A DNA stretch of 64,000 bases from UBA1351 sp964627665. GTDB taxonomy: Bacteria > Bacillota > Clostridia > Lachnospirales > Vallitaleaceae. A program made the position numbers and the translations under genes. The notes under the pieces are model-generated. The model was not told the DNA's origin. It saw nothing but the letters and a program-made list of their open reading frames with translations, and made no database searches. The DNA lies in NCBI GenBank assembly GCA_964627665.1, contig CAZVKG010000001.1:1-64000 (forward strand), written 5' to 3'. This document shows, piece after piece, positions 43,779-52,293 of this stretch (position 1 is its first letter; every line of letters begins with the position of its first letter).

Positions 43779-44792
43779 CTATTGTTGCTTCATCTTTGGA
43801 TCAAGTGCATCTCTTAATCCATCGGCGACCAAGTTAAATGAAAGCATCAATAATGCTAAAACAACAACAGGTGCTACAATAATATGCGGATAAACAAGAA
43901 TAGATTTATATCCGTCATTAATTAAGACACCCAAACTTGCTAATGGTGGTTGTAACCCCAGCCCGATAAATGCAAGAAATGATTCATAAAAAATTGCATT
44001 GGGTATTGAAAACATACTCATAATAATAACCTGTCCGAAAATATTCGGAAGTAATTCCTGAAGAATCAAGGTATTGGTCTTCGCTCCCATTGTTTTCGAT
44101 ACCAAAACAAAATCTAATTCTTTCATTTTCAACACTTGAGAACGAACTACACGGCTCATTCCAATCCATCCGGTAATAACTAGAGCTAGAGATATAGATA
44201 GAATTCCGGGATTAAGTATAATTACAAATAAGGTAACGATGACCAAATTTGGTATCCCACTAAGTATCTCAATAAACCGTTGCATAATGGTATCCGTCGT
44301 TCCGCCAATATATCCGGAAACAAGGCCATAACCCATTCCAATAAACATATCAATAACAACAGCTAGTAGTGCAATATACAAGGAAACTCGTGTTCCGACC
44401 CAAGTTCTTGTCCAAAGATCACGTCCTAGATTATCGGTTCCAAACCAATAATAGACATCATCTAACCCTCGTTTTTCATAGACATTAACACCATCGATTT
44501 CACCATCGAATATTCCGATTTTTTCAATTCCGGGTATACGTCCAGGTAAGTTGATGTGCTCGTCAACTTTACTTTTATACGTTTGCGCATTCATGTATGG
44601 TCCAAATATCGCCATAAATAAAATAAAGGCGATAAAAATAATTCCTATGACAGCACCTTTATTGGCTTGGAAACGAAGACGAACTTCTTTCCAAAAACTA
44701 ATACTCTTATATACGACATCTGTTTTAAATTCATCTGTCTGAAATACACGTTCAAAACTGGACTCATTCAATTGAGGCTTAAGATTATCCAT
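43779..44792 (-). CDS. oppC: Oligopeptide ABC transporter permease OppC
   Basis: A 337-residue permease with an N-terminal cytosolic extension (about 1-40), six spans, a periplasmic insert carrying GTDNLGRDLWTRTWVGTR (typical OppC/DppC), and the EAA region VLVSKTMGAKTNTLILQELLP. Its ATG shares one base with the stop of oppB (TAATG), so the two are coupled. Confidence 0.94.
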   Translation of the reverse strand: MDNLKPQLNESSFERVFQTDEFKTDVVYKSISFWKEVRLRFQANKGAVIGIIFIAFILFMAIFGPYMNAQTYKSKVDEHINLPGRIPGIEKIGIFDGEIDGVNVYEKRGLDDVYYWFGTDNLGRDLWTRTWVGTRVSLYIALLAVVIDMFIGMGYGLVSGYIGGTTDTIMQRFIEILSGIPNLVIVTLFVIILNPGILSISLALVITGWIGMSRVVRSQVLKMKELDFVLVSKTMGAKTNTLILQELLPNIFGQVIIMSMFSIPNAIFYESFLAFIGLGLQPPLASLGVLINDGYKSILVYPHIIVAPVVVLALLMLSFNLVADGLRDALDPKMKQQ

Positions 44793-45748
44793 TATTTGCC
44801 TCCTTTCGCTACACGTATTCGTGGGTCAATAATTCCGTATAAGATATCAATAAATAGTTGCATTGCTATATAGAATAAACTATAGAAAAAGGCGACCGCA
44901 ATAATGACATTCAGGTCATTTACACTAATTGCTGTTACTAGCAAATCTCCAATTCCGGGAATTCCAAAGACACGTTCAATAACCAGTGATCCTGTCATAA
45001 GACTTACTGTTAATGGACCAAGAATTGTCACAACCGGTATGAGTGCATTACGAATTGAATGTCGAAAGATAACTTTTGAAGCGGATAATCCTTTCGCTTC
45101 TGCCAATAAAATATAATCTGACCCTAAGACTTCAACCAATTCTGTTCGCATGAACCTGGCAACAGTTGCAATAACAAACATTGCAAGTGCAACAGTTGGT
45201 AAAATACTCGATCGTACAGGATCATAGATATCATAAGTTAATGGAAATATGGCCATCCCTGTTGCCTTGGTCAGTTTATATCCTAAAAAGTACACTAGAC
45301 CTAGTGCAAATACATACGACGGAATGGATATTCCAATGACTGCAAAAATCGTTGTTGCGGTATCCCATATTGAATTTCTTTTCAGAGCTGCTATAGATGC
45401 TAGCACGACGCCTATAATCGATCCAAAAGCCAAAGCTTGTAGTCCTAAGCGTATAGAAATAGGAAATCTTGCTTGAATCATCGTACTCACTTCTGCATTC
45501 TTTTCAATAGTATATGAAACACCAAAATCACCTTTGGTAATAATATTTTTAAGAAACAATGCATATTGTGTTGACTTAGGCTCATTAAGTCCATATTTCT
45601 CATTCAATAGTTCTATTTGTATATCCGACAGTTTTTCATCATTAAACGGAGAACCCGGTAAAAACTGCAAAAGCAGGAATAATATTGTCATAATAACAAA
45701 TAATGTTACTGCTGATATAAGTAGTCTTCTCCCAATATATTTAATCAT
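44792..45748 (-). CDS. oppB: Oligopeptide ABC transporter permease OppB
   Basis: A 318-residue permease starting MIKYIGRRLLISAVTLFVI, with six spans, PGSPF in the first external loop, and EAA-type DYILLAEAKGLSASKVIFRH. The C-terminus (FIDILYGIIDPRIRV) is characteristic. Ribosome site GGTGGTAAAAA. A large intergenic hairpin separates it from oppA. Confidence 0.94.
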   Translation of the reverse strand: MIKYIGRRLLISAVTLFVIMTILFLLLQFLPGSPFNDEKLSDIQIELLNEKYGLNEPKSTQYALFLKNIITKGDFGVSYTIEKNAEVSTMIQARFPISIRLGLQALAFGSIIGVVLASIAALKRNSIWDTATTIFAVIGISIPSYVFALGLVYFLGYKLTKATGMAIFPLTYDIYDPVRSSILPTVALAMFVIATVARFMRTELVEVLGSDYILLAEAKGLSASKVIFRHSIRNALIPVVTILGPLTVSLMTGSLVIERVFGIPGIGDLLVTAISVNDLNVIIAVAFFYSLFYIAMQLFIDILYGIIDPRIRVAKGGK

Positions 45749-45765
45749 TTTTTACCACCATTTCT

Positions 45766-45813
45766 CATTCAAAACTGACCGTAGAAAATTTTTCCACGGT
45801 CATGTTTCGAATG
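45766..45813 (-). other. Large stem-loop between oppA and oppB
   Basis: A 48-nt near-perfect inverted repeat. The outer 10 bp pair (CATTCGAAAC with GTTTTGAATG), the inner 7 bp (TGACCGT with ACGGTCA) and an A/T apex follow. No T run follows on the minus strand, so it is probably an mRNA-stabilising or processing element that sets oppA above oppBCDF. Confidence 0.75.
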
Positions 45814-45837
45814 ACATTTATTGATTTTTTTTATGAA

Positions 45838-47493
45838 TTACTCAGCAATTTGTACGTTTTTGTAAATAAATGGTACCCCAATCGCATGTGGCTCAATACC
45901 TGACACTTTTGTATTTATCAAGTATGAATACCCTGCTTGATAAAGGGGTGCAATTGCAGCCTCTTGTGCTAAGAGAAGATCTTCTGCTTCTTTCATTGCT
46001 TCCCATCGTGCTTCAGGCTCGCCTGCTAATGTCGTTGAACTTGAGCTTGTTAATGCATCATAGGTTTCGTTCTCAAAGTTAGGATAGTTATTTGCTCCAC
46101 CTGTTAAGAATAATTCCAAGTAGGTTAAAGGATCCGCGTAGTCGGGGCCCCAACGAGTAAGTCCCACTTGATATTCTCCTGTACGCATTAAATCAAGACG
46201 ATTTTTCTTCGGTTGTGCTTTTAAGCTTACTGTAAGACCTTCTAAGTTTGTCTCAAGTTCAGCTTGAATGAATTCAGCCATTTTCTTCACTGTATCTGCA
46301 TCATCAAATACGATTTCAATGGATGCTTGAGAAATTCCTAATTCACTTTTTGCACTTTCCCATGCTTCTTTGGCCATTTCTAAATCATAAACACTATAAT
46401 CATTTTTTGATGTCTCACGGAAATCTTTTCCATCCGGGCCTGTAGCTAAGCTTGTTGGTACAATAAAGTTAGCCACTGTTGAACCATCATTTAAAATGTT
46501 ATTAACAATATTTTCTTTGTTAACTGCATGTTGTAGTGCTTTACGGGCATTTACATTTGAGAAGATTTCATCATTATTATTTGGTGCAATATACCAAACA
46601 TAGGATGCATCGATCTGTTGGTAAGCTTCATTTTCTTTGTAATTATCAACAAGCTCAGAACTCAACTTAACAACATCAATCTCGTCACTGTCAAATTTTA
46701 GTGCAGCTGTTTGACTATCTTTAATGACACGATACTCAAGACCATCTGCCTTTACAGCATCTGCATTATAATAATCTGTGTTTTTTACAAGTTTGAAGCC
46801 ATAGCCTTTATTCCACTCAATCATTTTGTATGGTCCACAAGCAAGTAAATCTTCAGGTGTTTGACCAAAATCTGCGCCTTTTTCCGTTACAAATTTCTCG
46901 TTAAGTGGGAAGAAAGTAGGGAATGCAGTCAGTGATAAGAAATAAGGTACAGGTCTTTCAAGCTCGATGACCAATGTATCATCATCTTCTGCTGTTACGC
47001 CTAACTCACTCTTGTCTGCTTCACCTGCTAATATAGTTGATGCATTTTTGATTCCGGCTACTTCAGCGATAAAACTGTAATCACTTGCTACTTCAGGATC
47101 AACTAAACGTTTCCAACTAAATACGAAGTCGTTTGCTGTTACTGTATCACCATTATTCCACTGAACGCCTTTGCGTATTTTGAATGTATATGTCATACCA
47201 TCGTTGCTCATCTCATGTGATTCAGCAATTGCAGGATACAAGCTACCATCAGCAGCTGTCATATATAATCCTTCAATTGTTGCAGTGATTACGTCAAAAG
47301 ACAAACCATCTGTTGCCACATGTTGATCCATTGCAGGAAGAGCCACATCTGTCGCAATTCTTAAAAATCGCCCTTCTGTAGCAGCTTCGTTGCCGCCTTC
47401 TGTACCTTGTGCTGCATTATTCTCAGAATTATTACATCCAACAATACCAAGAACCATTACCATCATTAGAATGATTGCTATTACTCTTTTCAT
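45838..47493 (-). CDS. oppA: Oligopeptide-binding lipoprotein OppA
   Basis: A 551-residue family 5 solute-binding lipoprotein. The signal peptide ends in GIVGC with Cys20, followed by an Asn/Glu-rich linker. Landmarks are SNDGMTYTFKIRKGVQWNNGD, here broken at the conserved W, DFVFSWKRL and RWGPDYADPLTYLE. It begins the oppABCDF operon behind GGAGGGAAAAG. Substrates are probably peptides of mixed sequence. A second, anchored member of the family is encoded downstream (40069-41703). Confidence 0.95.
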   Translation of the reverse strand: MKRVIAIILMMVMVLGIVGCNNSENNAAQGTEGGNEAATEGRFLRIATDVALPAMDQHVATDGLSFDVITATIEGLYMTAADGSLYPAIAESHEMSNDGMTYTFKIRKGVQWNNGDTVTANDFVFSWKRLVDPEVASDYSFIAEVAGIKNASTILAGEADKSELGVTAEDDDTLVIELERPVPYFLSLTAFPTFFPLNEKFVTEKGADFGQTPEDLLACGPYKMIEWNKGYGFKLVKNTDYYNADAVKADGLEYRVIKDSQTAALKFDSDEIDVVKLSSELVDNYKENEAYQQIDASYVWYIAPNNNDEIFSNVNARKALQHAVNKENIVNNILNDGSTVANFIVPTSLATGPDGKDFRETSKNDYSVYDLEMAKEAWESAKSELGISQASIEIVFDDADTVKKMAEFIQAELETNLEGLTVSLKAQPKKNRLDLMRTGEYQVGLTRWGPDYADPLTYLELFLTGGANNYPNFENETYDALTSSSSTTLAGEPEARWEAMKEAEDLLLAQEAAIAPLYQAGYSYLINTKVSGIEPHAIGVPFIYKNVQIAE

Positions 47494-47637
47494 CTTTTCC
47501 CTCCGTTTTTTGTTATTCCTCAGACGACGTACTAATGTATGCTCTGTACGGATATCCTGTGTATAAAAATAGACTATAACAAATAACTGCTATAGCCCCA
47601 TTGCTATTACACTGAATAATTCATCTGGTGTGATAGA

Positions 47638-47666
47638 ATATTACCACAATGAAGTGACAAAGTAAA
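47638..47666 (-). promoter_or_regulatory. Possible oppA promoter
   Basis: TTTACT (47661-47666), 17 bp, TAATAT (47638-47643) on the minus strand would give a leader of about 140 nt. The rest of the 214-bp gap (47494-47707) shows several short inverted repeats but no recognisable riboswitch. Confidence 0.35.
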
Positions 47667-47707
47667 TATGATTGACTGAGAGAAATAAGAGAAAAACACT
47701 CTCCATA

Positions 47708-49045
47708 TTATTTGTTATTTAAATTTGTATATTTTTCTATAACCTTAACTAAAGGTTTTTGAATCTCGCATTTTTTGAACCCAAAATCTTCTGCTAATAA
47801 TACAAATTCTTCTTGTTTAATTTTTTCTAATTCAGGTCGGATAATATGATTCTTTTGTACTAAATAAATAGCTGCTCTTAACCTAAACTGGAGCAAATAT
47901 TTTTCTTCTTCTGTAATTTTTGGAAATCCATGAGTTTCTAGAGCTTCTAACATAGACAAGGCTTGTTCTTTTTCTATATCTTGTGACCATTTATTCGCAA
48001 TTCGCTCAATGAATTCTATCCATTTCCCTTTTCTTGATGGAGAGACAATACTCATGAAATGAGCGTCTTTATAAGTCCATATTAACCAATCAATTTGATT
48101 TTCTTCAAAAAGATCAATTGTGTCTTCTGTCAATTCTAAAATTGTTTTTAATTCACCACAGTCTTTTCCATACCCAAATTCTCCACAAAAAAATGGACAT
48201 TTAATTTTTTCTTTTGCTTCAAGCAAACGCAAAAGCCCATCACGAATTTTATCTTTTCGTTGACTCCTTGTATTTGTTTCTTTTAAAATATTCGTATACC
48301 ATACCGTCGGATAGTAGTGAAAACTCACTGCCACTTGATCCCAATCTTCTATCTCAAGTCCACTAAAATCCATTGAAAAATGATCGCCTTCAAGAACGAT
48401 AATATGATTTTTATCCACCTCACGAATTGCTTGTATCGTTTTTTTATAAAACTTATTTAATGCATTCCATTGTGCCATTGCCGGTTCATTTAATAAATCA
48501 TATCCAAATAAGAATGGCTCCTCAGAATATCGATTCGCAATTTTTTTCCAAAGCATTGTCATTTTATTGCGAAAAACTTCGTATTCCCAAAATAATGGAA
48601 TTCCATAACCATTATCTGAATGCCAATCCGGATTTTGTCCTCCTCTTGTTGTGTGTAGGTCTAACATTATAAATATTTCATATTTTGTTGCTAACTCCAT
48701 CAAACGATCAATGTACTTAAATGCCTCATATTTAAACCTATTTTCGTCATTATCATCTAAAAATAACCGATAGTTAAATGGAATTCGCAAAAAATTTACT
48801 CCCATCTTTTTTAAAAACTGAAAATCATCATCTTGTACGAATTCTTCGTAAAATTTATCAAAAAATCGTCTTTGAATCGTATCCCCGTATACTTCTTGAA
48901 TACTTCGTTTTATCATATGTTCTGCTGATGGGATTCCTATCATAAAATGTTCTAAGTTTAACCATGATCCAATCCCAAAGCCTCTTAAGCGAATCGGCTC
49001 ATCTTTGTAAATAAAACTTCCTGCTTTTGTTTCAATAAAATCCAT
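47708..49045 (-). CDS. GH5-family glycoside hydrolase (cytosolic)
   Basis: A 445-residue enzyme without signal peptide. The TIM-barrel region (about 10-330) shows RLRGFGIGSWLNLEHF, LRIPFNYRLF, the acid/base motif GYDLLNEPA and the nucleophile motif FFCGEFGYG, all in GH5 positions. The N-terminal RGxxxGxWL pattern resembles exo-beta-1,3-glucanase-like GH5 members, but the subfamily is uncertain. An extra helical C-terminal part of about 100 residues is not recognised. It follows the permease by 14 bp and should cut imported oligosaccharides in the cytosol. Confidence 0.85.
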   Translation of the reverse strand: MDFIETKAGSFIYKDEPIRLRGFGIGSWLNLEHFMIGIPSAEHMIKRSIQEVYGDTIQRRFFDKFYEEFVQDDDFQFLKKMGVNFLRIPFNYRLFLDDNDENRFKYEAFKYIDRLMELATKYEIFIMLDLHTTRGGQNPDWHSDNGYGIPLFWEYEVFRNKMTMLWKKIANRYSEEPFLFGYDLLNEPAMAQWNALNKFYKKTIQAIREVDKNHIIVLEGDHFSMDFSGLEIEDWDQVAVSFHYYPTVWYTNILKETNTRSQRKDKIRDGLLRLLEAKEKIKCPFFCGEFGYGKDCGELKTILELTEDTIDLFEENQIDWLIWTYKDAHFMSIVSPSRKGKWIEFIERIANKWSQDIEKEQALSMLEALETHGFPKITEEEKYLLQFRLRAAIYLVQKNHIIRPELEKIKQEEFVLLAEDFGFKKCEIQKPLVKVIEKYTNLNNK

Positions 49046-49059
49046 TTTTTTCTCTCCCT

Positions 49060-49893
49060 TTATCCTTTTATACCTGAAAAAGCTAGTCCTTGAACAATAT
49101 ATTTTTGTGCCACAATATAAATCAAAACAATGGGAATCATCGAGCAAACCGTTCCAGCCATGATTAAGTTGTATTCTGTATTATATATGGATCTAAAAGC
49201 TGCTAATCCTATTTGAATTGTTTTCAAATGATCTGAATCCAAATAAATCATTGGAGCTAAATAGTCATTCCACATAAAATTGAATGTAAAAACCGTGAGT
49301 GTTGCGAGACCGGGTTTACATAATGGTAAAATGATTCGTGCAAAAATTTGAAATTCTCCACATCCGTCTATTCTCGCAGATTCAGATAATTCTTTAGAGA
49401 TTCCTAACATAAACTGTCTCATCAGAAAGACTCCAAACGCATTAAATAATTGGATAAATATCAAAGATAAATGTGTGTTATATAATCCCATATTTTTTAT
49501 GATAATAAATTGCGGTATCATGATGGCGTGCCAAGGTATCATTAACGTTGATAAATAACTTAAAAACAGTTTATCTCTTCCTGGATATTCCATTTTCGAA
49601 AAAGAGTATGCCGCAAGAGAACACGTTAACAGTTGACCGAGTGTCACAATAACTGATAGTTTAATTGTGTTGATATAATATGTTAAAAACGGTACCTTTG
49701 TCCATACTTCAACATAATTTTGAACCCTCATATCTTTTGGAATCCAATGAATAGGAAACTCAAAAATATCTTTATTGAACTTAAACGAAGCTGATAACGT
49801 CCATACAAAGGGTAACATCATTGTTAGTCCAGCGACTAACAAAAAACAAAACAAAATAATTTTCCCGATTTTTTTTTTAGTATTACTATTCAT
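49060..49893 (-). CDS. Sugar ABC transporter permease (MalG/CUT1 type)
   Basis: A 277-residue permease with six spans, the EAA core ELSESARIDGCGEFQIF and the C-terminal YIVQGLAFSGIKG. It starts behind GGAGGTATATA, 12 bp after its partner permease, and precedes the GH5 gene. Import of oligosaccharides from plant or microbial polysaccharide is likely from context. Confidence 0.93.
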   Translation of the reverse strand: MNSNTKKKIGKIILFCFLLVAGLTMMLPFVWTLSASFKFNKDIFEFPIHWIPKDMRVQNYVEVWTKVPFLTYYINTIKLSVIVTLGQLLTCSLAAYSFSKMEYPGRDKLFLSYLSTLMIPWHAIMIPQFIIIKNMGLYNTHLSLIFIQLFNAFGVFLMRQFMLGISKELSESARIDGCGEFQIFARIILPLCKPGLATLTVFTFNFMWNDYLAPMIYLDSDHLKTIQIGLAAFRSIYNTEYNLIMAGTVCSMIPIVLIYIVAQKYIVQGLAFSGIKG

Positions 49894-49905
49894 TATATAC
49901 CTCCA

Positions 49906-50790
49906 TTATTGCATGTAATTAACCCATTTTTTTTGTCCTCTAAATTGTATTAATGTTACAACTAAAATAATTAAAAACAAAAAATATGCCATCGCTGAAG
50001 CATAACCATATCTCATATAGTTAAATCCTTCTTGATAAATTCGATATACAAGAACATTTGTTGCTCTTCCAGGCCCACCTTTCGTCATGACATTAATCAA
50101 ATCAAACACTTGAAAAGAACTAATAATTGTCAAAATAGTGACCATAAATGTAATCGGAGACAACATCGGCAATGTAATCTTAAAAAACTTAACAAAATTA
50201 TTAGCACCATCAATATCTGCCGCTTCATATAATTGTTTTGGAATTGATTGAAGACCAGCAAGAACCATCACCATATAGTATCCTACTTGTTTCCATATAG
50301 CCACAATCATCACGGATAATAACGCAGTGTCTGTCGATGCAAGCCAAAGCGGTGGAGTTTCTATACCTATAAATTGTAAGAAACCATTGATTGGACCTCT
50401 TGACGGATTAAATAAAACTGCCCAAACAATCCCTACTGCCACCATTGAACTAATTGACGGAAAAAAGAAAAATGTTTTAAATATTTGATATCCCTTTATT
50501 TTTGAATTTAAAGCCACTGCTAATAGTATTGCTAATATAACCGTCCCGGGAACAGTTACTAATGTATAATAAAAATTATTTTTTAGAGAAACAATAAAAT
50601 ATTCATCTCTAAAAAGGTTCATATAATTATCTAAACCTACAAAGTTTAATTGTTTAAATCCATCATAATCTGTTAAAGAAATTCCCGCTCCCATAAATAT
50701 GGGTATTAGCATAAAAAAGAAAAATCCCATAAAATTAGGAAGTAAAAACAGATATCCTTTACTATATTTTTTTATTTTTTTCCACTTCAT
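49906..50790 (-). CDS. Sugar ABC transporter permease (MalF/CUT1 type)
   Basis: A 294-residue permease with six spans and EAA core YEAADIDGANNFVKFF. It begins behind AAAGGAGAATTAT after an intergenic hairpin that follows the binding-protein gene. No ATPase is encoded nearby, as for the other CUT1 system in this window. Confidence 0.93.
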   Translation of the reverse strand: MKWKKIKKYSKGYLFLLPNFMGFFFFMLIPIFMGAGISLTDYDGFKQLNFVGLDNYMNLFRDEYFIVSLKNNFYYTLVTVPGTVILAILLAVALNSKIKGYQIFKTFFFFPSISSMVAVGIVWAVLFNPSRGPINGFLQFIGIETPPLWLASTDTALLSVMIVAIWKQVGYYMVMVLAGLQSIPKQLYEAADIDGANNFVKFFKITLPMLSPITFMVTILTIISSFQVFDLINVMTKGGPGRATNVLVYRIYQEGFNYMRYGYASAMAYFLFLIILVVTLIQFRGQKKWVNYMQ

Positions 50791-50809
50791 ATAATTCTCC
50801 TTTATATGC

Positions 50810-50845
50810 GTACAGGAAAGTCTTCAACTTATGACTTTCCTGTAC
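50810..50845 (-). other. Stem-loop between binding-protein and permease genes
   Basis: A perfect 13-bp stem (50810-50822 with 50833-50845) and 10-nt loop starts 7 nt after the binding-protein stop. There is no T run after it on the minus strand. It is placed like the stem-loops at 28692 and 45766. Confidence 0.75.
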
Positions 50846-50852
50846 ACTTATT

Positions 50853-52166
50853 TTAGTATTTATCTAATATACTCTTGCGTTGCGCTTCAAATGCCTCTAT
50901 TGTTTCTTCAATCGTTTTTTCACCAATTAAATATAACTCTGCATGCTCATTAAATGCTGTTAAAACTTCATCATAGCCTCGTGTGTTTGGTTGTTCCAAT
51001 ATCTTGTTTGCTTCAAAGAAATAGGATGCACTATCTTTCCCAACATATTCAGTATAAGCTTCTTTTGTTGCTTCACCTGAATATGCATGTATCATTCCGT
51101 GATTTGAATAAACTACTGCGCCTTCTTCACCACAAAGGTATGCCAAGAAATCATAAGCTTCTTCAGGATATTCCGTTGTCGACGTGATTCCTGCAAACTG
51201 GAACTGTCCCCAAGTAGTGCCTGCTTCAACTCCTTCAGATACAGGCATTGGTGCAATTTGCCAATTAAAATCAATTTCTCCGTTTTCTTCGTCTTCTTTT
51301 AGCATCTGCACGCACCATTCACCATTGGGTAACATTGCAGCTCGTTCACTTTCAAACTCACCAATATAATCAGGATTTGTTGCCACAATTTCTGCATAGC
51401 TCATATGTGATTGATCTACATTATAGAATCGATTTAATAGCTGAAGGGATTCTGCTAACATCGAAGTTTCTTCATCATCAACATATTTACCCGCTTGGAT
51501 AGAGGCAAATGGAAAAATCCAAGGCACCCAATATCCGCCATATTGACCTGTTTTATCCATTAGTTCAACAGCAAGATCACCATATTCGTCCCACGTTAAT
51601 TGTTCCGGATAAGGTATTCCTACTTCATCAAACATATCTGCATTATAAAACAGCGCCCAACAAGTACTTCTCGTAGGAAGTGCATAACGTTGTCCATTAG
51701 TATGGCTTTCATTCCACATTTCACCATAAAGTTTTGTATCAATATCGCTGCTTTCAATCATCTCTGTAATATCTAATAACGCTCCTGAATTTGCATATGT
51801 TGTTACTTGAGCCATCCCTCGAATATCTACAATATCTACATCTGAGTCCGCTGCTAATAAAACTTTTAACTTGTCATCATATTCATCATTCGGTATTGCC
51901 GTTAATTGAACTTCTACACGATCTTGTGATTCATTGTATTGTTGCACCACATCACTAATATATGCTTCTTCATCTTGCCAAATATAAAATGTTAATTGCA
52001 CTTTCTCTTCACTTGATTCGTTCGAATCCATGTTGTTACTATTTTGCTCAACACCACCAGTTGAACTATTCGCTGACTCATCTACTCCAGATTGCCCGCA
52101 TCCATTTAACGTAGTTATTATTAGTGACAAACATACTATAATACTAATTACTTTTTTCTTGATCAT
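50853..52166 (-). CDS. Sugar ABC transporter substrate-binding lipoprotein
   Basis: A 437-residue family 1 solute-binding protein. The signal peptide ends in LNGC with Cys23, then a Ser/Asn/Glu-rich linker. The binding domain includes ALPTRSTCWALFYN, NGEWCVQM and TTWGQFQFAGI. It is the transport receptor for the permeases that follow. It starts behind AAGGGAGGTCAAC. The neighbouring gene at 52294-53607 encodes a paralogue of the same listed length (437) sharing these motifs but with a membrane anchor. Confidence 0.92.
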   Translation of the reverse strand: MIKKKVISIIVCLSLIITTLNGCGQSGVDESANSSTGGVEQNSNNMDSNESSEEKVQLTFYIWQDEEAYISDVVQQYNESQDRVEVQLTAIPNDEYDDKLKVLLAADSDVDIVDIRGMAQVTTYANSGALLDITEMIESSDIDTKLYGEMWNESHTNGQRYALPTRSTCWALFYNADMFDEVGIPYPEQLTWDEYGDLAVELMDKTGQYGGYWVPWIFPFASIQAGKYVDDEETSMLAESLQLLNRFYNVDQSHMSYAEIVATNPDYIGEFESERAAMLPNGEWCVQMLKEDEENGEIDFNWQIAPMPVSEGVEAGTTWGQFQFAGITSTTEYPEEAYDFLAYLCGEEGAVVYSNHGMIHAYSGEATKEAYTEYVGKDSASYFFEANKILEQPNTRGYDEVLTAFNEHAELYLIGEKTIEETIEAFEAQRKSILDKY

Positions 52167-52199
52167 TGTTGACCTCCCTTTTAGATATGTTAATCATTG

Positions 52200-52218
52200 A
52201 CAATTAAATTGTAATTGT
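52200..52218. promoter_or_regulatory. Inverted repeat, possible operator before the transport operon
   Basis: ACAATTA-AATTG-TAATTGT is a perfect 7-bp inverted repeat in the leader region of the lipoprotein gene. A possible TACAAT -10 overlaps it on the minus strand without a usable -35, which fits an activator-dependent promoter. Response-regulator binding is an inference. Confidence 0.4.
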
Positions 52219-52241
52219 TTAATCCCTACCTGAATAGGCCG

Positions 52242-52279
52242 AAAAAAAACACCAAATCTCATTTTTTGAGATATGGTGT
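52242..52279 (-). terminator. Intrinsic terminator after the anchored binding protein
   Basis: A 13-bp stem (52249-52261 with 52267-52279), 5-nt loop and T8 run on the minus strand, 15 nt after the stop of the anchored paralogue. It makes that gene a separate transcript from the transporter operon. Confidence 0.92.
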
Positions 52280-52293
52280 ATGATAAATCAACC

